Assembly: GCA_004555265.1 (NCBI GenBank) | Contig: SFIQ01000014.1 | Coordinates: 1-64,000, forward strand | From: Ruminococcus sp. | GTDB lineage: Bacteria; Bacillota; Clostridia; Oscillospirales; Acutalibacteraceae | Length of the DNA stretch: 64,000 nt | Direction: 5' to 3' | Made by a program: the position numbers and the translations under genes | Shown here: positions 49,828-58,250 of the stretch, piece by piece | Layout: each line of letters begins with the position of its first letter | Numbering within the stretch: position 1 is the first letter of the stretch | Notes under the pieces: model-generated | What the model was told of the DNA's origin: nothing | The model's database searches: none | The model's input: only the letters and a program-made list of their open reading frames with translations

Positions 49828-52170
49828 ATGAACAAAAATATGCTGTGCAGCAGATGTCACAAAAACCCCGCGGTCTTTTTCATCTCAAAGGTGGAAGGGG
49901 ATAAGACCACCAACGAGGGGCTTTGCATAAAATGTGCAATGGAATTGAACATCGGACCTGTCAAACAAATTATGGAACAGATGGGGATTACCGAGGATGA
50001 AATGGACGAAGTCTCTGAACAGATGGAGCAGATGATGGAAAATATGGACGGCGAGGACGGGTTCCAGCCCGGTGGGGCATTGCCGCTCTCTTTCCTGCAA
50101 GGGATGTTCCCGGGCATGCAAAATCCGAACAAAGACGACGCGGACGGCGATTTGATTGACCCGTCCGAGGTCTCCGTTGTCGATGCGCCGAAAAACGGCA
50201 GAACGAAGAAGAAACAAGGCAACAAAAACAAAAAACGCAAATATCTTTCGCTCTACTGCACGGATTTAACCGAACGCGCACGGGAAGGGAAGTTAGACCG
50301 TATTATCGGGCGCGAGCGCGAGATTTCCCGTACGGTGCAGATTTTGTGCCGCCGTACAAAAAATAATCCGTGCCTAATCGGTGAACCGGGCGTCGGGAAA
50401 ACGGCGATTGCCGAGGGCTTAGCGCAAAAAATTGCCGAAGGCTCGGTGCCTGCAAAACTTGCCGATAAAGAAATCCATTTGCTTGATTTGACCGCTTTGG
50501 TCGCGGGCACGCAGTTTCGCGGGCAGTTTGAAAGCCGTATTAAGGGCTTGATTGAAGAGGTCAAATCCGAGGGCAATATTATCCTGTTTATCGACGAGGT
50601 GCACAATCTGGTCGGCACGGGCGACGCCGAGGGCACGATGAATGCCGCCAATATTATGAAGCCGGCGCTGTCCCGCGGGGAAATTCAAGTCATCGGCGCA
50701 ACCACCTTTAACGAATACCGCAAAAATATTGAAAAGGACGCCGCGCTCGAACGCCGCTTCCAACCGGTTACCGTAGAGGAGCCTTCTGTTGAGGACGCAT
50801 ACGAAATGTTGCTCGGCATTAAAAAGTATTACGAGGATTACCACAAGGTGCAGATTTCCGACAACCTTGTGTATAAAGCTGTGGTGCTGTCCGAACGCTA
50901 TATTACCGACCGCTTTTTGCCCGACAAGGCGATTGACCTTTTGGATGAAGCGTGCACCTGTGCAAATCTGCGCAACAAGGCCATCAGCGAGTACGAGCTG
51001 TTCTTAAAGCACAAAGCGGAACTGAAAGACGAGGAAGAGGCTTTGGTCTCGGCGGTCGAAACGGAAAATGACGATGCAAAGAAAAATGAAAACTATGCCG
51101 AATTGGCGCGTGTGCGCACGGAACTGATTTCTTGCGAGAGCAAAGAAGCGGATTTAAAAGAAAAAGCGAGTGACAACCGCGTGGTTGAGGCGGATTTGGC
51201 AAAGGTGATCAACCTTTGGACGGGCATTCCTACCACCAAAATCGTCGAGGGCGATGTCAAACGCCTGATCGGTATGGAGGATCGCTTGAAAGCGCATATC
51301 ATCGGGCAGGATGAAGCCGTGGATTTGGTTGCCGCGGCCATTAAGCGCAGTCGTATGCAGTTGTCCGTGCAGAAACGCCCCGCGTCGTTCATTTTTGTCG
51401 GCCCGACGGGTGTCGGTAAAACGGAACTTGTGAAACAGCTTTCTTATGAACTGTTTGACACACCCGAAACGCTGATTCGGTTGGATATGTCCGAATTTAT
51501 GGAGAAACATTCCGTTTCCCGTTTAATCGGCTCTCCGCCCGGATATGTCGGATATGACGAGGCAGGGCAGTTGACCGAAAAGGTCAGAAGAAAACCCTAT
51601 TCCATCATTTTGTTTGATGAAATCGAGAAAGCGCACCCCGATGTGATGAATATTCTGTTGCAAATTCTCGACGAGGGCAAAACCAACGATGCGCACGGCA
51701 GAACGGTCAGTTTTGCCAATACCGTGATTATCATGACCTCCAATGCCGGCAGTGAGCGTAAAGCCGCCGCAATGGGCTTCGGCAAAGCGGCAGGGGAAGT
51801 CAAGCGCGAAATGGCTGTGAAAGCCCTGCGGGAATTCCTGCGCCCCGAGTTTATCGGCAGAGTAGACGAAATCGTTGTCTTTAATGAACTGACGGAAGAA
51901 AACTACTGTAAAATTGCCGAATTGATGCTCGGTGAATTGAAAACGGCGTTGCAGGATAAAGGCATTGCGTTTTCATATGATGCCGATGTGCCGCAGTTCT
52001 TGGTCGGCAAAATGGACGGGAATGTCCGCGGTGCGAGAGATTTGCGCAATGTCATACGGCGTAACGCCGAGGATAAGATTTCGTCGTATTTGGTCGAGCA
52101 TTGCGATGAGCCGCTGCACACCGTGCACCTTGTGTGCAAAGACGACGGTTTGCAACTGTCGGTTTCCTGA
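49828..52170 (+). CDS. clpE: Clp ATPase with N-terminal zinc finger, ClpE-like
   Basis: A 780-residue Hsp100 unfoldase. N-terminal zinc finger: C7, C10 and C33, C36 (CSRC, CIKC), the ClpE hallmark. Two AAA+ modules: Walker A GEPGVGKTA (about 188) and GPTGVGKTE (about 525); VTNPAGSE-type NAGSER followed by MGF, the likely ClpP-binding loop, suggests a partner protease. The middle region has a coiled coil. Longer than Bacillus ClpE (699) because of an acidic linker after the zinc finger. Not regulated by CIRCE or CtsR sites that I can see. Confidence 0.9.
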   Translation: MNKNMLCSRCHKNPAVFFISKVEGDKTTNEGLCIKCAMELNIGPVKQIMEQMGITEDEMDEVSEQMEQMMENMDGEDGFQPGGALPLSFLQGMFPGMQNPNKDDADGDLIDPSEVSVVDAPKNGRTKKKQGNKNKKRKYLSLYCTDLTERAREGKLDRIIGREREISRTVQILCRRTKNNPCLIGEPGVGKTAIAEGLAQKIAEGSVPAKLADKEIHLLDLTALVAGTQFRGQFESRIKGLIEEVKSEGNIILFIDEVHNLVGTGDAEGTMNAANIMKPALSRGEIQVIGATTFNEYRKNIEKDAALERRFQPVTVEEPSVEDAYEMLLGIKKYYEDYHKVQISDNLVYKAVVLSERYITDRFLPDKAIDLLDEACTCANLRNKAISEYELFLKHKAELKDEEEALVSAVETENDDAKKNENYAELARVRTELISCESKEADLKEKASDNRVVEADLAKVINLWTGIPTTKIVEGDVKRLIGMEDRLKAHIIGQDEAVDLVAAAIKRSRMQLSVQKRPASFIFVGPTGVGKTELVKQLSYELFDTPETLIRLDMSEFMEKHSVSRLIGSPPGYVGYDEAGQLTEKVRRKPYSIILFDEIEKAHPDVMNILLQILDEGKTNDAHGRTVSFANTVIIMTSNAGSERKAAAMGFGKAAGEVKREMAVKALREFLRPEFIGRVDEIVVFNELTEENYCKIAELMLGELKTALQDKGIAFSYDADVPQFLVGKMDGNVRGARDLRNVIRRNAEDKISSYLVEHCDEPLHTVHLVCKDDGLQLSVS

Positions 52171-52184
52171 TATTTGTTGTTTTC

Positions 52185-52220
52185 GCACGGATTTTTCTCT
52201 GATGAAAAATCCGTGCTTTT
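52185..52220 (+). terminator. Rho-independent terminator of clpE
   Basis: A 13-bp stem GCACGGATTTTTC/GAAAAATCCGTGC followed by TTTTTT. Confidence 0.88.
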
Positions 52221-52371
52221 TTGTGTGCGAGTTCCGAGACGACGAAAAAAGGTTTTCTTGTCAAAAAATGTGGTAAAAAAGCACAAATAATACTTTACGA
52301 ACGGAATTTGTTGTGATAAAATATAACTGACCGTTTGATACCGCAAATTTAAAAACAGGGACGGATGAAAT

Positions 52372-52536
52372 ATGGATTTGGAAAAAGTCACAGATTTATC
52401 GTATGCAGAAAAAACCTTGCTCGGAAAATACCGTTTGTGTTCTGAACAAGAGAAGGCTGAAATCCGCGCACAAATACAAGACCTGCTTAAAAAAGACGAA
52501 CAGCCTGACGCACAGGAAAATACACCGAACGCATAA
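52372..52536 (+). CDS. Small acidic-helical protein (54 residues), unknown
   Basis: A short frame starting at 52372 (MDLEKVTDLSYAEKT) and ending with a charged, helix-like stretch (EKAEIRAQIQDLLKKDE). GGACGGA upstream is a plausible ribosome site. Not recognised; the amphipathic pattern and a free-standing position support a real small gene, but a chance frame is possible. Confidence 0.5.
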   Translation: MDLEKVTDLSYAEKTLLGKYRLCSEQEKAEIRAQIQDLLKKDEQPDAQENTPNA

Positions 52537-52583
52537 TCCTATGCGGAAAGTCCAATTTTCGGGACACAGTTGTTTGTTGTGAT

Positions 52584-52612
52584 TTGTTAAGCGAGTGAAA
52601 AAAGAATATACT
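52584..52612 (+). promoter_or_regulatory. SigA promoter of the SAM-riboswitch unit
   Basis: TTGTTA (52584-52589), 17 nt, TATACT (52607-52612). Confidence 0.75.
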
Positions 52613-52616
52613 GTCT

Positions 52617-52735
52617 ATACCATAAAGAGTGCGCGAGGGACAAGCCCGTTGACCGCACAGCAACCTGCGCGTGTTTTGCCGTTTCGGTGAACAGTACGCC
52701 TAAGCGTAAGGTGCTAATGCTTGTACGATGGTCAA
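52617..52735 (+). promoter_or_regulatory. SAM-I-type riboswitch (S-box)
   Basis: P1 pairs ACCAT (52619-52623) with ATGGT (52728-52732). The P2/kink-turn and pseudoknot part reads GAGGGACAAGCCCGTTGACC, then AGCAACC; the P3-P4 part reads AAGGTGCTAATGC. These are the conserved SAM-I positions (GAGGGA, GCCC, GCAACC, AAGGTGCTAA), with some departure from the core consensus in the P1/P2 junction (AAGAGTGCG), so a SAM-I or SAM-I/IV-like variant. A terminator lies at 52739-52778, just after P1, so SAM binding should end transcription before the gene at 52815. Confidence 0.85.
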
Positions 52736-52738
52736 GAA

Positions 52739-52778
52739 CGCCCCCGCCCGTCGTGCATGACGGGCGGGGGCGCTTTTT
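52739..52778 (+). terminator. Riboswitch-controlled terminator
   Basis: A 14-bp GC-rich stem (CGCCCCCGCCCGTC/GACGGGCGGGGGCG) followed by TTTTT, 30 nt upstream of the start codon. GGTCAA just before it is complementary to TTGACC inside the aptamer, an obvious candidate for the competing structure. Confidence 0.85.
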
Positions 52779-52814
52779 ATGACAATATGCAGAAAAGAAA
52801 AGGAGAACAGGATT

Positions 52815-53192
52815 ATGCAAAATCGTTTAAAACAAGGCGCGAAACTTTGCACAAGCACCGGTACGGTTACTGTGCTTGCGTCGGATTTACCGGATGTATT
52901 GGCGGTGGAGACAAGCGACACAACGGTTTGTTTTTACCTTTCCCCGCGCATAGAGGGAAATGTTTTGCACAGCGTGCAAACGCTGTCTTTTACCGTGAAA
53001 AAAGCAGAATTTTTTGCGGTGTTGGAAACCGCTGTCCAAAACGGGCACATTTCCCCTGCGGATACGAATGCGCTTGTGGGTAGTTTGCGGGAAATCTACT
53101 ATCGCGTGCCGACTGTGCTCGCGCATCTTGTGGTGCAGGCGTTTCAACAAGACAGGCTGCAAAAAGCCGCGTCAATCGGAGGAGACATATAA
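52815..53192 (+). CDS. Unknown protein of 125 residues, controlled by a SAM riboswitch
   Basis: Not recognised. A small soluble protein starting MQNRLKQGAKLC at 52815, with AAAGGAG upstream. Beta-rich first half (TVTVLASDLPDVLAVETSD, VCFYLSPRIEGNVL), helical second half. No Cys/His clusters or SAM-binding motif. The preceding SAM-type aptamer and terminator make it part of the SAM/methionine regulon. Its end overlaps the convergent DUF421 gene by 21 nt. Confidence 0.7.
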   Translation: MQNRLKQGAKLCTSTGTVTVLASDLPDVLAVETSDTTVCFYLSPRIEGNVLHSVQTLSFTVKKAEFFAVLETAVQNGHISPADTNALVGSLREIYYRVPTVLAHLVVQAFQQDRLQKAASIGGDI

Positions 53193-53849
53193 AGCCAGCG
53201 TATTTTCTTTGTCGCAAACGCCCAAATATATCTCTTTGGCATTGTGAAAGCCCTGCTTTTCCAGTTGCTTTTGCAGCCAAGTGACATCTAAGCCGAGTTT
53301 ATGCAGGTTTTCGTCCAAAATGCGGCCGTCTAAAATGACTTCCGTAAATACGGTTTCCTGTTGCGGCTTTAATTCCATATCCTTCGGCGTGACGGGGCGC
53401 TCTGTGCTGACGGGCAAAATGGTCAGCGTGCCGTTATACTCAAAAACGGCGGTTTGTATGGCACTTAAATCAAAATATCCCGCATTGCGGCACAGCACCA
53501 AAAATTCGTTTAAATCCATTTTGGCTTTTTTCATATTTTTGCGGCTTAGTTTACCGTTATCCATAATCACGGTCGGCGCGCCGTTTAGATATTTTCGGAC
53601 TTTCGGCACCTTGTTAATGAGCAGGCTGAGAAGCACCGAAATAACGCCGTAAATCACCAAGGCAATCAGCGGCTTCCACGGCTGTTCCAACTCCGTGGCA
53701 AGTTCCGCGGCGATAGAGCCGATGGTGATGCCCGTGATATAATCAAAGAAATTCAACTGTGCCATTTGCTTGTGCCCCATAATTTTGGTGATGAGAAACA
53801 GCGTGACGACCGACAGCAGCGAGGTTAAAATCACCTTCAATATTTCCAT
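53172..53849 (-). CDS. DUF421 (YetF-like) membrane protein
   Basis: A 225-residue protein: three N-terminal membrane helices and a C-terminal DUF421 soluble part (GAPTVIMDNGKLSRKNMKKAKMD, VLDGRILDENLHKLG-type ILDGRILDENLHKLGLD). Function in the family is little known; some members affect spore germination. The start at 53849 follows GGGAGGG. The tail overlaps the riboswitch-controlled gene. Confidence 0.88.
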   Translation of the reverse strand: MEILKVILTSLLSVVTLFLITKIMGHKQMAQLNFFDYITGITIGSIAAELATELEQPWKPLIALVIYGVISVLLSLLINKVPKVRKYLNGAPTVIMDNGKLSRKNMKKAKMDLNEFLVLCRNAGYFDLSAIQTAVFEYNGTLTILPVSTERPVTPKDMELKPQQETVFTEVILDGRILDENLHKLGLDVTWLQKQLEKQGFHNAKEIYLGVCDKENTLALYVSSD

Positions 53850-53925
53850 CAAAATCCCTCCCGAATTTCCTTGATAGTATGGCAAAAAATCCGAAAAATA
53901 ACCGAAAAGAAAAACAGCTTTTCGC

Positions 53926-54118
53926 ATAAGGTGAGGGGAGTCGAACACAATATGCCGAAAATTTGATATTACGGTGCATTTTCACTTTTTCACCGTTGTC
54001 GGGCGTCAGCCCGACTGCCGTCTCCGCCGCCATACTGCCGTATGGCAAGATTTTTAACGCAGTTCAAGCGGAAATATACCGTTTTAAACCATATCGGGTT
54101 CAACTCCCCTCACCTTAT
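53926..54118. mobile_element. MITE-like element with 21-bp terminal inverted repeats
   Basis: Ends ATAAGGTGAGGGGAGTCGAAC (53926-53946) and its inverse at 54098-54118 (one mismatch). 193 bp, no transposase. An inner hairpin TTGCCATAC-GGCA-GTATGGCAA type lies near 54040. Sits between DUF421 and pstS. No clear target duplication. Confidence 0.7.
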
Positions 54119-54188
54119 CAGAATAAACCCGTTTGTGTGCATCAAAAAAACAGCGCAAGAAGTATACGTTTTTCCGTCAGGTGCAATC

Positions 54189-54228
54189 TTTACACCGATT
54201 TTACAAAAACAGACTTTTTGACTTTACA
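54189..54228 (+). promoter_or_regulatory. PhoP-box-like repeats before pstS
   Basis: TTTACA at 54189-54194 and 54200-54205 (11-bp period), then TTTACA at 54223-54228, with a -10-like TATGAT at 54238-54243. The 11-bp spaced TT(A/T)ACA pattern is that of PhoP-activated promoters in Firmicutes. Confidence 0.65.
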
Positions 54229-54294
54229 CCTCCTGTTTATGATGAAACTGTCGGAGGGCTAAACTCCGAACTTTCATAAACAAGGAGTAAAAAA

Positions 54295-55062
54295 ATGAAA
54301 AAAAGCGTAGTTGTTACGGTAATTTCTATCACACTCGCGGTTATTTTGCTGTTTGCCGCGTGCGGGCAAAACGGGAAAACAGACGCAACAGGTGAAAATG
54401 CCCAAAAAGCGGCAGTCACCGGCACGGTTGCAACGGACGGCTCGACCTCAATGCAAAAGGTCATCGGTGCACTCGGTGAAGCCTTTATGGCGGAAAACAG
54501 CGGCGTAACCTTTACCTACAATCCTACGGGCTCGGGTACGGGCATTACCGCCGTGAAAGAGGGCAGATGCGACATCGGGCTTTCGAGCCGCGCCTTAAAG
54601 GAGGAAGAAAAGGCGGACGGACTTCAAGAAACCATATTGGCATTGGACGGTATTGCCGTGATTGTGCATCCGCAAAATCCCGTGTCCGACCTGACGGTTG
54701 AACAAATTGCCAAAATCTATACCGGCGAAATCACAAATTGGAAAGAGGTCGGCGGCGACGACGCCGAAATCGTGTTAATCGGCAGAGAAGCCGGCAGCGG
54801 TACAAGAGACGGCTTTGAGTCGATCACGAACACAAAGGAAGCGTGCAAATATCGGCAGGAGCTGACCTCCACAGGCGATGTGATTACCACCGTCAGCGGG
54901 AACCCCGCGGCAATCGGGTATGCGTCCTTAGCGTCGGTCAAGGATTCTGTAAAAGCCCTTTCCGTCAACGGCATTGTGCCGAGCGAAGCCACCGTAAAGG
55001 ACGGCACCTATTCCATTCAGCGCCCGTTTGTCTTGGTGACAAGAACCGGCGAAGCACTGTCA
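54295..55062 (+). pseudogene. pstS: Phosphate-binding protein PstS, 3' truncated
   Basis: About 256 codons of an ABC phosphate-binding lipoprotein: lipobox FAAC, DGSTSMQKVIGAL, the phosphate-binding loops (TGSGTGITAV, GREAGSGTRDGFE). It stops matching at VTRTGEAL; the last 25-30 residues are missing. The frame then runs into other sequence (see next). AAGGAG ribosome site and Pho-type promoter are intact. Likely non-functional or impaired. Confidence 0.85.
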
Positions 55063-55178
55063 CCGGCGGCACGGGGCTGGGGCTCTCGATTGTCAAGCAC
55101 GCCGTGCAATATTTAAACGGGCAAATCACTGTCGAAAGCCGTGCAAATGCGGGCGCGGTGTTTACAGTTGTTTTGTAA
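55063..55178 (+). pseudogene. C-terminal remnant of a PhoR-type histidine kinase
   Basis: In a different frame from pstS, the codons VTGGTGLGLSIVKHAV and ITVESRANAGAVFTVVL are the G2 box and end of a sensor kinase ATPase domain, as in PhoR. It is joined to pstS at about 55055-55065, implying loss of everything between (in related genomes pstC, pstA, pstB, phoU, phoP and most of phoR). Confidence 0.8.
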
Positions 55179-55186
55179 ATAAAAAA

Positions 55187-55229
55187 AACGCCGCCGACAA
55201 TTTGCAAAACGCAGATTGTCGGCGGCGTT
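55187..55229. terminator. Bidirectional terminator
   Basis: A 15-bp perfect stem (AACGCCGCCGACAAT and its complement) with A/T runs, between the pst remnant and the convergent EamA gene. Confidence 0.88.
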
Positions 55230-55242
55230 CTGTTGTTCAGCT

Positions 55243-56109
55243 TTATGCAAAAATTGCCATACCGAGCGTGCCGAGCACCATCAGGCACAGCCCCAAAGCC
55301 GCTTTTTTGGTGAGCTTTTCGCGGAAAACAAAATAGGAGAAGGCAATCGAAACGAGAATGCTTAATTTGTCAATCGGCACAACAACGCTGACCACGCCGT
55401 TTTGAATGGCGTAATAATAGCAAAGCCACGAAGCCCCCGTGGCAAGCCCCGAAAGCAAAATAAAGACAAGCTCGCGTTTGTCGAGCGTTTTCACTTGACT
55501 TTGTTTCCCTTTTGCAAACACAATGATCCACGCCATACAAAGCACAACGAGCGTGCGCACCGCCGTACCGAGATTGGACTCCACATTTTCAATGCCGATT
55601 TTGGCAAGGATAGAGGTTGCGGCGGCAAACACGGCGGAAAGTACTGCATACAGCCGCCAACGCCCTTTTTCTTCAACTTTGTCCGTTTGCTTTTTTTCTA
55701 CCATCAAAAAGATGCCGACGGCAAGCAACGCCGTGCCGACAAGTTTGATTACCAAATGATTGGTTTCTTGCAAAAGCAAAATCGCAAGCAGTACCGTAAG
55801 CACGGTGCTCGATTTGTCAATCGGCACAACTTTGTTGACATCGCCCAAAGACAGTGCCTTGAAATAGCAAATCCACGAAGCCCCCGTGGCAAGCCCCGAC
55901 AGCACCAAAAACAGCAGGGATTTTGCGCTGATGGCACCAATGTCTCGAAAAGAACCGACAAGAAAGGTCATCAGCACGGAAAAAAGCAGTACCACAAAGG
56001 TACGGATTGCCGTTGCCACATCCGAATCGGTTTTTTGGATGCCGCATTTTGCGAGAATGGAAGTCAGCCCCGCGAAAACTGCCGATAAAACCGCCATAAT
56101 TAACCACAT
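55243..56109 (-). CDS. EamA/DMT-family transporter
   Basis: A 288-residue membrane protein with two EamA halves, each starting with nearly the same segment (VLSAVFAGLTSILAK and VLSAVFAAATSILAK), about 10 helices. The family exports metabolites or takes up nucleotide-sugar-like molecules; substrate unknown. Start at 56109 (GAGG upstream). A SigA-like promoter lies at 56157-56129. Confidence 0.88.
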   Translation of the reverse strand: MWLIMAVLSAVFAGLTSILAKCGIQKTDSDVATAIRTFVVLLFSVLMTFLVGSFRDIGAISAKSLLFLVLSGLATGASWICYFKALSLGDVNKVVPIDKSSTVLTVLLAILLLQETNHLVIKLVGTALLAVGIFLMVEKKQTDKVEEKGRWRLYAVLSAVFAAATSILAKIGIENVESNLGTAVRTLVVLCMAWIIVFAKGKQSQVKTLDKRELVFILLSGLATGASWLCYYYAIQNGVVSVVVPIDKLSILVSIAFSYFVFREKLTKKAALGLCLMVLGTLGMAIFA

Positions 56110-56128
56110 ATGTATCGCCTCAGGGTTC

Positions 56129-56157
56129 AGTATACCACTACGGCAGCGATATCGCAA
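56129..56157 (-). promoter_or_regulatory. SigA promoter of the EamA gene
   Basis: Minus strand: TTGCGA (56157-56152), 17 nt, TATACT (56134-56129). Confidence 0.65.
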
Positions 56158-56198
56158 CAGGGGTTTGTCTGTTTTTTTCGTTTTCTCTCCGTTCTCGA

Positions 56199-56227
56199 TT
56201 GTCAATCCGAAAGGACTCGTATATAAT
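56199..56227 (+). promoter_or_regulatory. SigA promoter of the ROK-type regulator remnant
   Basis: TTGTCA (56199-56204), 17 nt, TATAAT (56222-56227). Confidence 0.7.
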
Positions 56228-56273
56228 TACTTTTGTTACCCCGTGTGAAAAGTGAAACCAGAGGAAGGGCTGT

Positions 56274-56537
56274 TTGTTGGAACAAGATACTTTAAAACAA
56301 ATCCGCAACAAAAATTTAGCGGATATTTTAGATGTTTTGCGCCGCAAGGGCGCGTGCAGTTTAACACAACTTGCCGAAAATACCGACGGCGGCTTAACCA
56401 CTGTGACCAAATGTGTACAGCAGGCAATGGGGTACGGTATGATTTTTGAAGGCGAACCCGCCGATTCCACCGGCGGCAGAAAGCCGAAGCAATATGTGTT
56501 AAACGAAGCATATCAGTATTTTTTGTTTTTGATTGTT
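56274..56537 (+). pseudogene. N-terminal remnant of a ROK/NagC-type regulator
   Basis: About 88 codons forming the winged-helix DNA-binding part of a ROK-type sugar regulator (LKQIRNKNLADILDVLRRKG, SLTQLAENTDGGLTTVTKC, GGRKPKQYVL). The sugar-kinase-like half is lost; at about 56538 the frame continues into transporter sequence. TTG start with GAGGAAGGG upstream. Confidence 0.7.
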
Positions 56538-57062
56538 GACAAAACCCACACAAAATGGGGGAAATGCCGCCCTTTCGTGTTTTGGCTCAGCGACCCTGTG
56601 GTTATTGTAACCGCATTGCTTTTTGCCCCCGTTAATTTCGGGCAAAAGGGCAACTTTATATATGCGATCATCGCATATCTTTTATTCTACACCGTTTATA
56701 CAGCACTTGATATCCCTATCAGGGCTCTGTTCCCCTTGTTTTCCCCGAAGATAAGGTGCGCGTTAAGGCTGTTTCTTTCAGCAACATTCTCGGCTCTCTC
56801 GGTTCGGTTTTACCGTCGATTTTGTTCTTCACAGTGGCAGGCCTCTGGGGCAGAGGGCAGCAGAAAGAAGGCTATTTCTTCTCCGCCTTGATTTTTGCAA
56901 TTCTGGCGGGTATTCCCATGTTCCTCTCGGCGTTCGGATTTAAAGAGAAAGTATATATCCCCCCGAGAAAAGAAAGTTATTTGGAAGGCTTAAAGGTCGT
57001 TTTCAAAGATAAAAAGCTTATGTGCCTTGTGATTGCGGCTTTCGTATCTTCTCTTACCAACC
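56538..57062 (+). pseudogene. GPH-family sugar transporter fragment, frameshifted
   Basis: Begins inside the gene at the family motif DKTHTKWGKCRP (after helix 2 in MelB-like transporters), continues FVFWLSDPVV and YTALDIPIRALFPLF, then shifts frame near 56740 and continues VKAVSFSNILGSLGSVLPS and FKEKVYIPPRKESYLEGLKVVF. Both ends are truncated: the N-terminus is replaced by the regulator head and the C-terminus by an inverted gene at about 57062. Confidence 0.75.
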
Positions 57063-57244
57063 TCGGTCGCCCGCACCGTGCCAAACCCCGTCATTTCAAT
57101 ATGATTATGGTGGGGGAGTTTGTCTTTTTCAGGCGTAAATATCACGCCGCCGTCTGCAAGGCGGTAATAGATTTTACCTGCGTCTTTGCCGCTGAAAATT
57201 CCCCAGGTTGGGAAGATAAGCGGCTTTCTGTATAGCCGTTTCAT
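57063..57244 (-). pseudogene. N-terminal fragment of a carbohydrate-active gene
   Basis: About 60 codons from ATG 57244 (KRLYRKPLIFPTWGIFSGK, KIYYRLADGGVIFTPE, HHNHIEMTGFG), overlapping the stop of the next upstream minus gene (ATGA). The rest is cut away at the junction with the transporter fragment. The family is not certain. Confidence 0.6.
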
Positions 57245-58161
57245 AGAGTTTCTTCCTTTTCGGGTGCAATTACAAAATCAAATCGGGCGTTGTCCGCATA
57301 CCACAGGGGGAAATTCGTGCCCCAAACATTATCATACAGCACATAGGAAATGCCGTCTTTCTCTATATCCTCAATTTTGTTGTCGTATTCCAAAATCTTG
57401 CCTTTGCCTATGGAAATCAGCGGTGCGTGCAGGCTGACAAAATCACATTTGCCGTCGGCGGTATGCAAAACGCTCTTTTCCACAGCGTGCAAATTGCGAC
57501 CGCCCATAGAGGCTGTTGTGCGGTAGTCGATTTCCGCACCGATTTTTTGCAAACGGAAATTGTCACCGGTACAAGCGGGGCAAAGGTGCAAAAAGATTGC
57601 CTCGGTTAAACGGTTGGCGTCTTTACCCGTCCACAGGAGTGAAAAATGCAGTCCCTCTGCCAAAAGCGTATAAATAATCTGCACGTTCCGCGGTGCGCCC
57701 AGTTCTTCACAAAGCTTTCGGTCACATTGCAGGTTTACAAAGACCTTTGCGCCGTCCGCCGTTTCACAAACCCTGTTGTCGGTCATTTTGTAGAAGAACC
57801 GCCCTGTGGGATATTTTCCCTCGGCGTACTTTAACAACGGTCTGTCGAAATCGGGATACGCCCAGCCGCCGTTTTGCTTCATATTCCGTGCATAGTGGGT
57901 AAACCAAAAATCATAATCCGCTTTGCTGTAAGAATGATATTGCAAAATCGGCTCGTTGTTTTGCTTGATAATTTCCGTATTGCCATGCGTGAAACGCCCT
58001 ATACCGCCGTACTCGTTGAGTGCCAGCGTGTATTCCCCGAACGAAATCGGGCTTTCATATTTTTCTGTACCGTTTACGGCGTCTGCACGGGTGCCGCACA
58101 TTGTAATGCCGTCAATCGTTATGTTTTCAGCATTGTCAAAGGTGAATAAATTCTCGGTTTC
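57241..58161 (-). pseudogene. 5'-truncated GH38-like/DUF5054 protein
   Basis: About 305 codons of the C-terminal part of a DUF5054 (alpha-mannosidase-like) protein, with the typical end NVWGTNFPLWYADNARFDF. It has no proper start: the matching part begins around LETENLFTFDNAE, and upstream lies a repeat and terminator. The catalytic N-terminal half is gone. Confidence 0.7.
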
Positions 58162-58186
58162 CAAATAAATGCAAGAAAAACAACGC

Positions 58187-58228
58187 AAAAAGGACTTTCC
58201 GAAAAGGATTCGGAAAAGTCCTTTTTTA
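58187..58228. terminator. Terminator-like hairpin
   Basis: Stem AAAAAGGACTTTCCGAA/TTCGGAAAAGTCCTTTTT (one bulge) followed by T's; it ends the GH2 pseudogene transcript on the minus strand or forms part of the repeat next to it. Confidence 0.65.
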
Positions 58229-58250
58229 CTTGTTTATATGGTTTCACAAT

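Noticed and set aside
53926..54118. tRNA gene suggested by GGTTCAACTCCCC and 7-bp AAGGTGA/TCACCTT ends
   Set aside because: The ends are about 190 bp apart with no D-arm or anticodon arm; the symmetry extends to 21 bp on both sides, so it is a terminal inverted repeat.
55063..55116. Continuation of PstS after VTRTGEAL
   Set aside because: The last codons in that frame have no likeness to PstS ends; the other frame gives an exact sensor-kinase G2 box.
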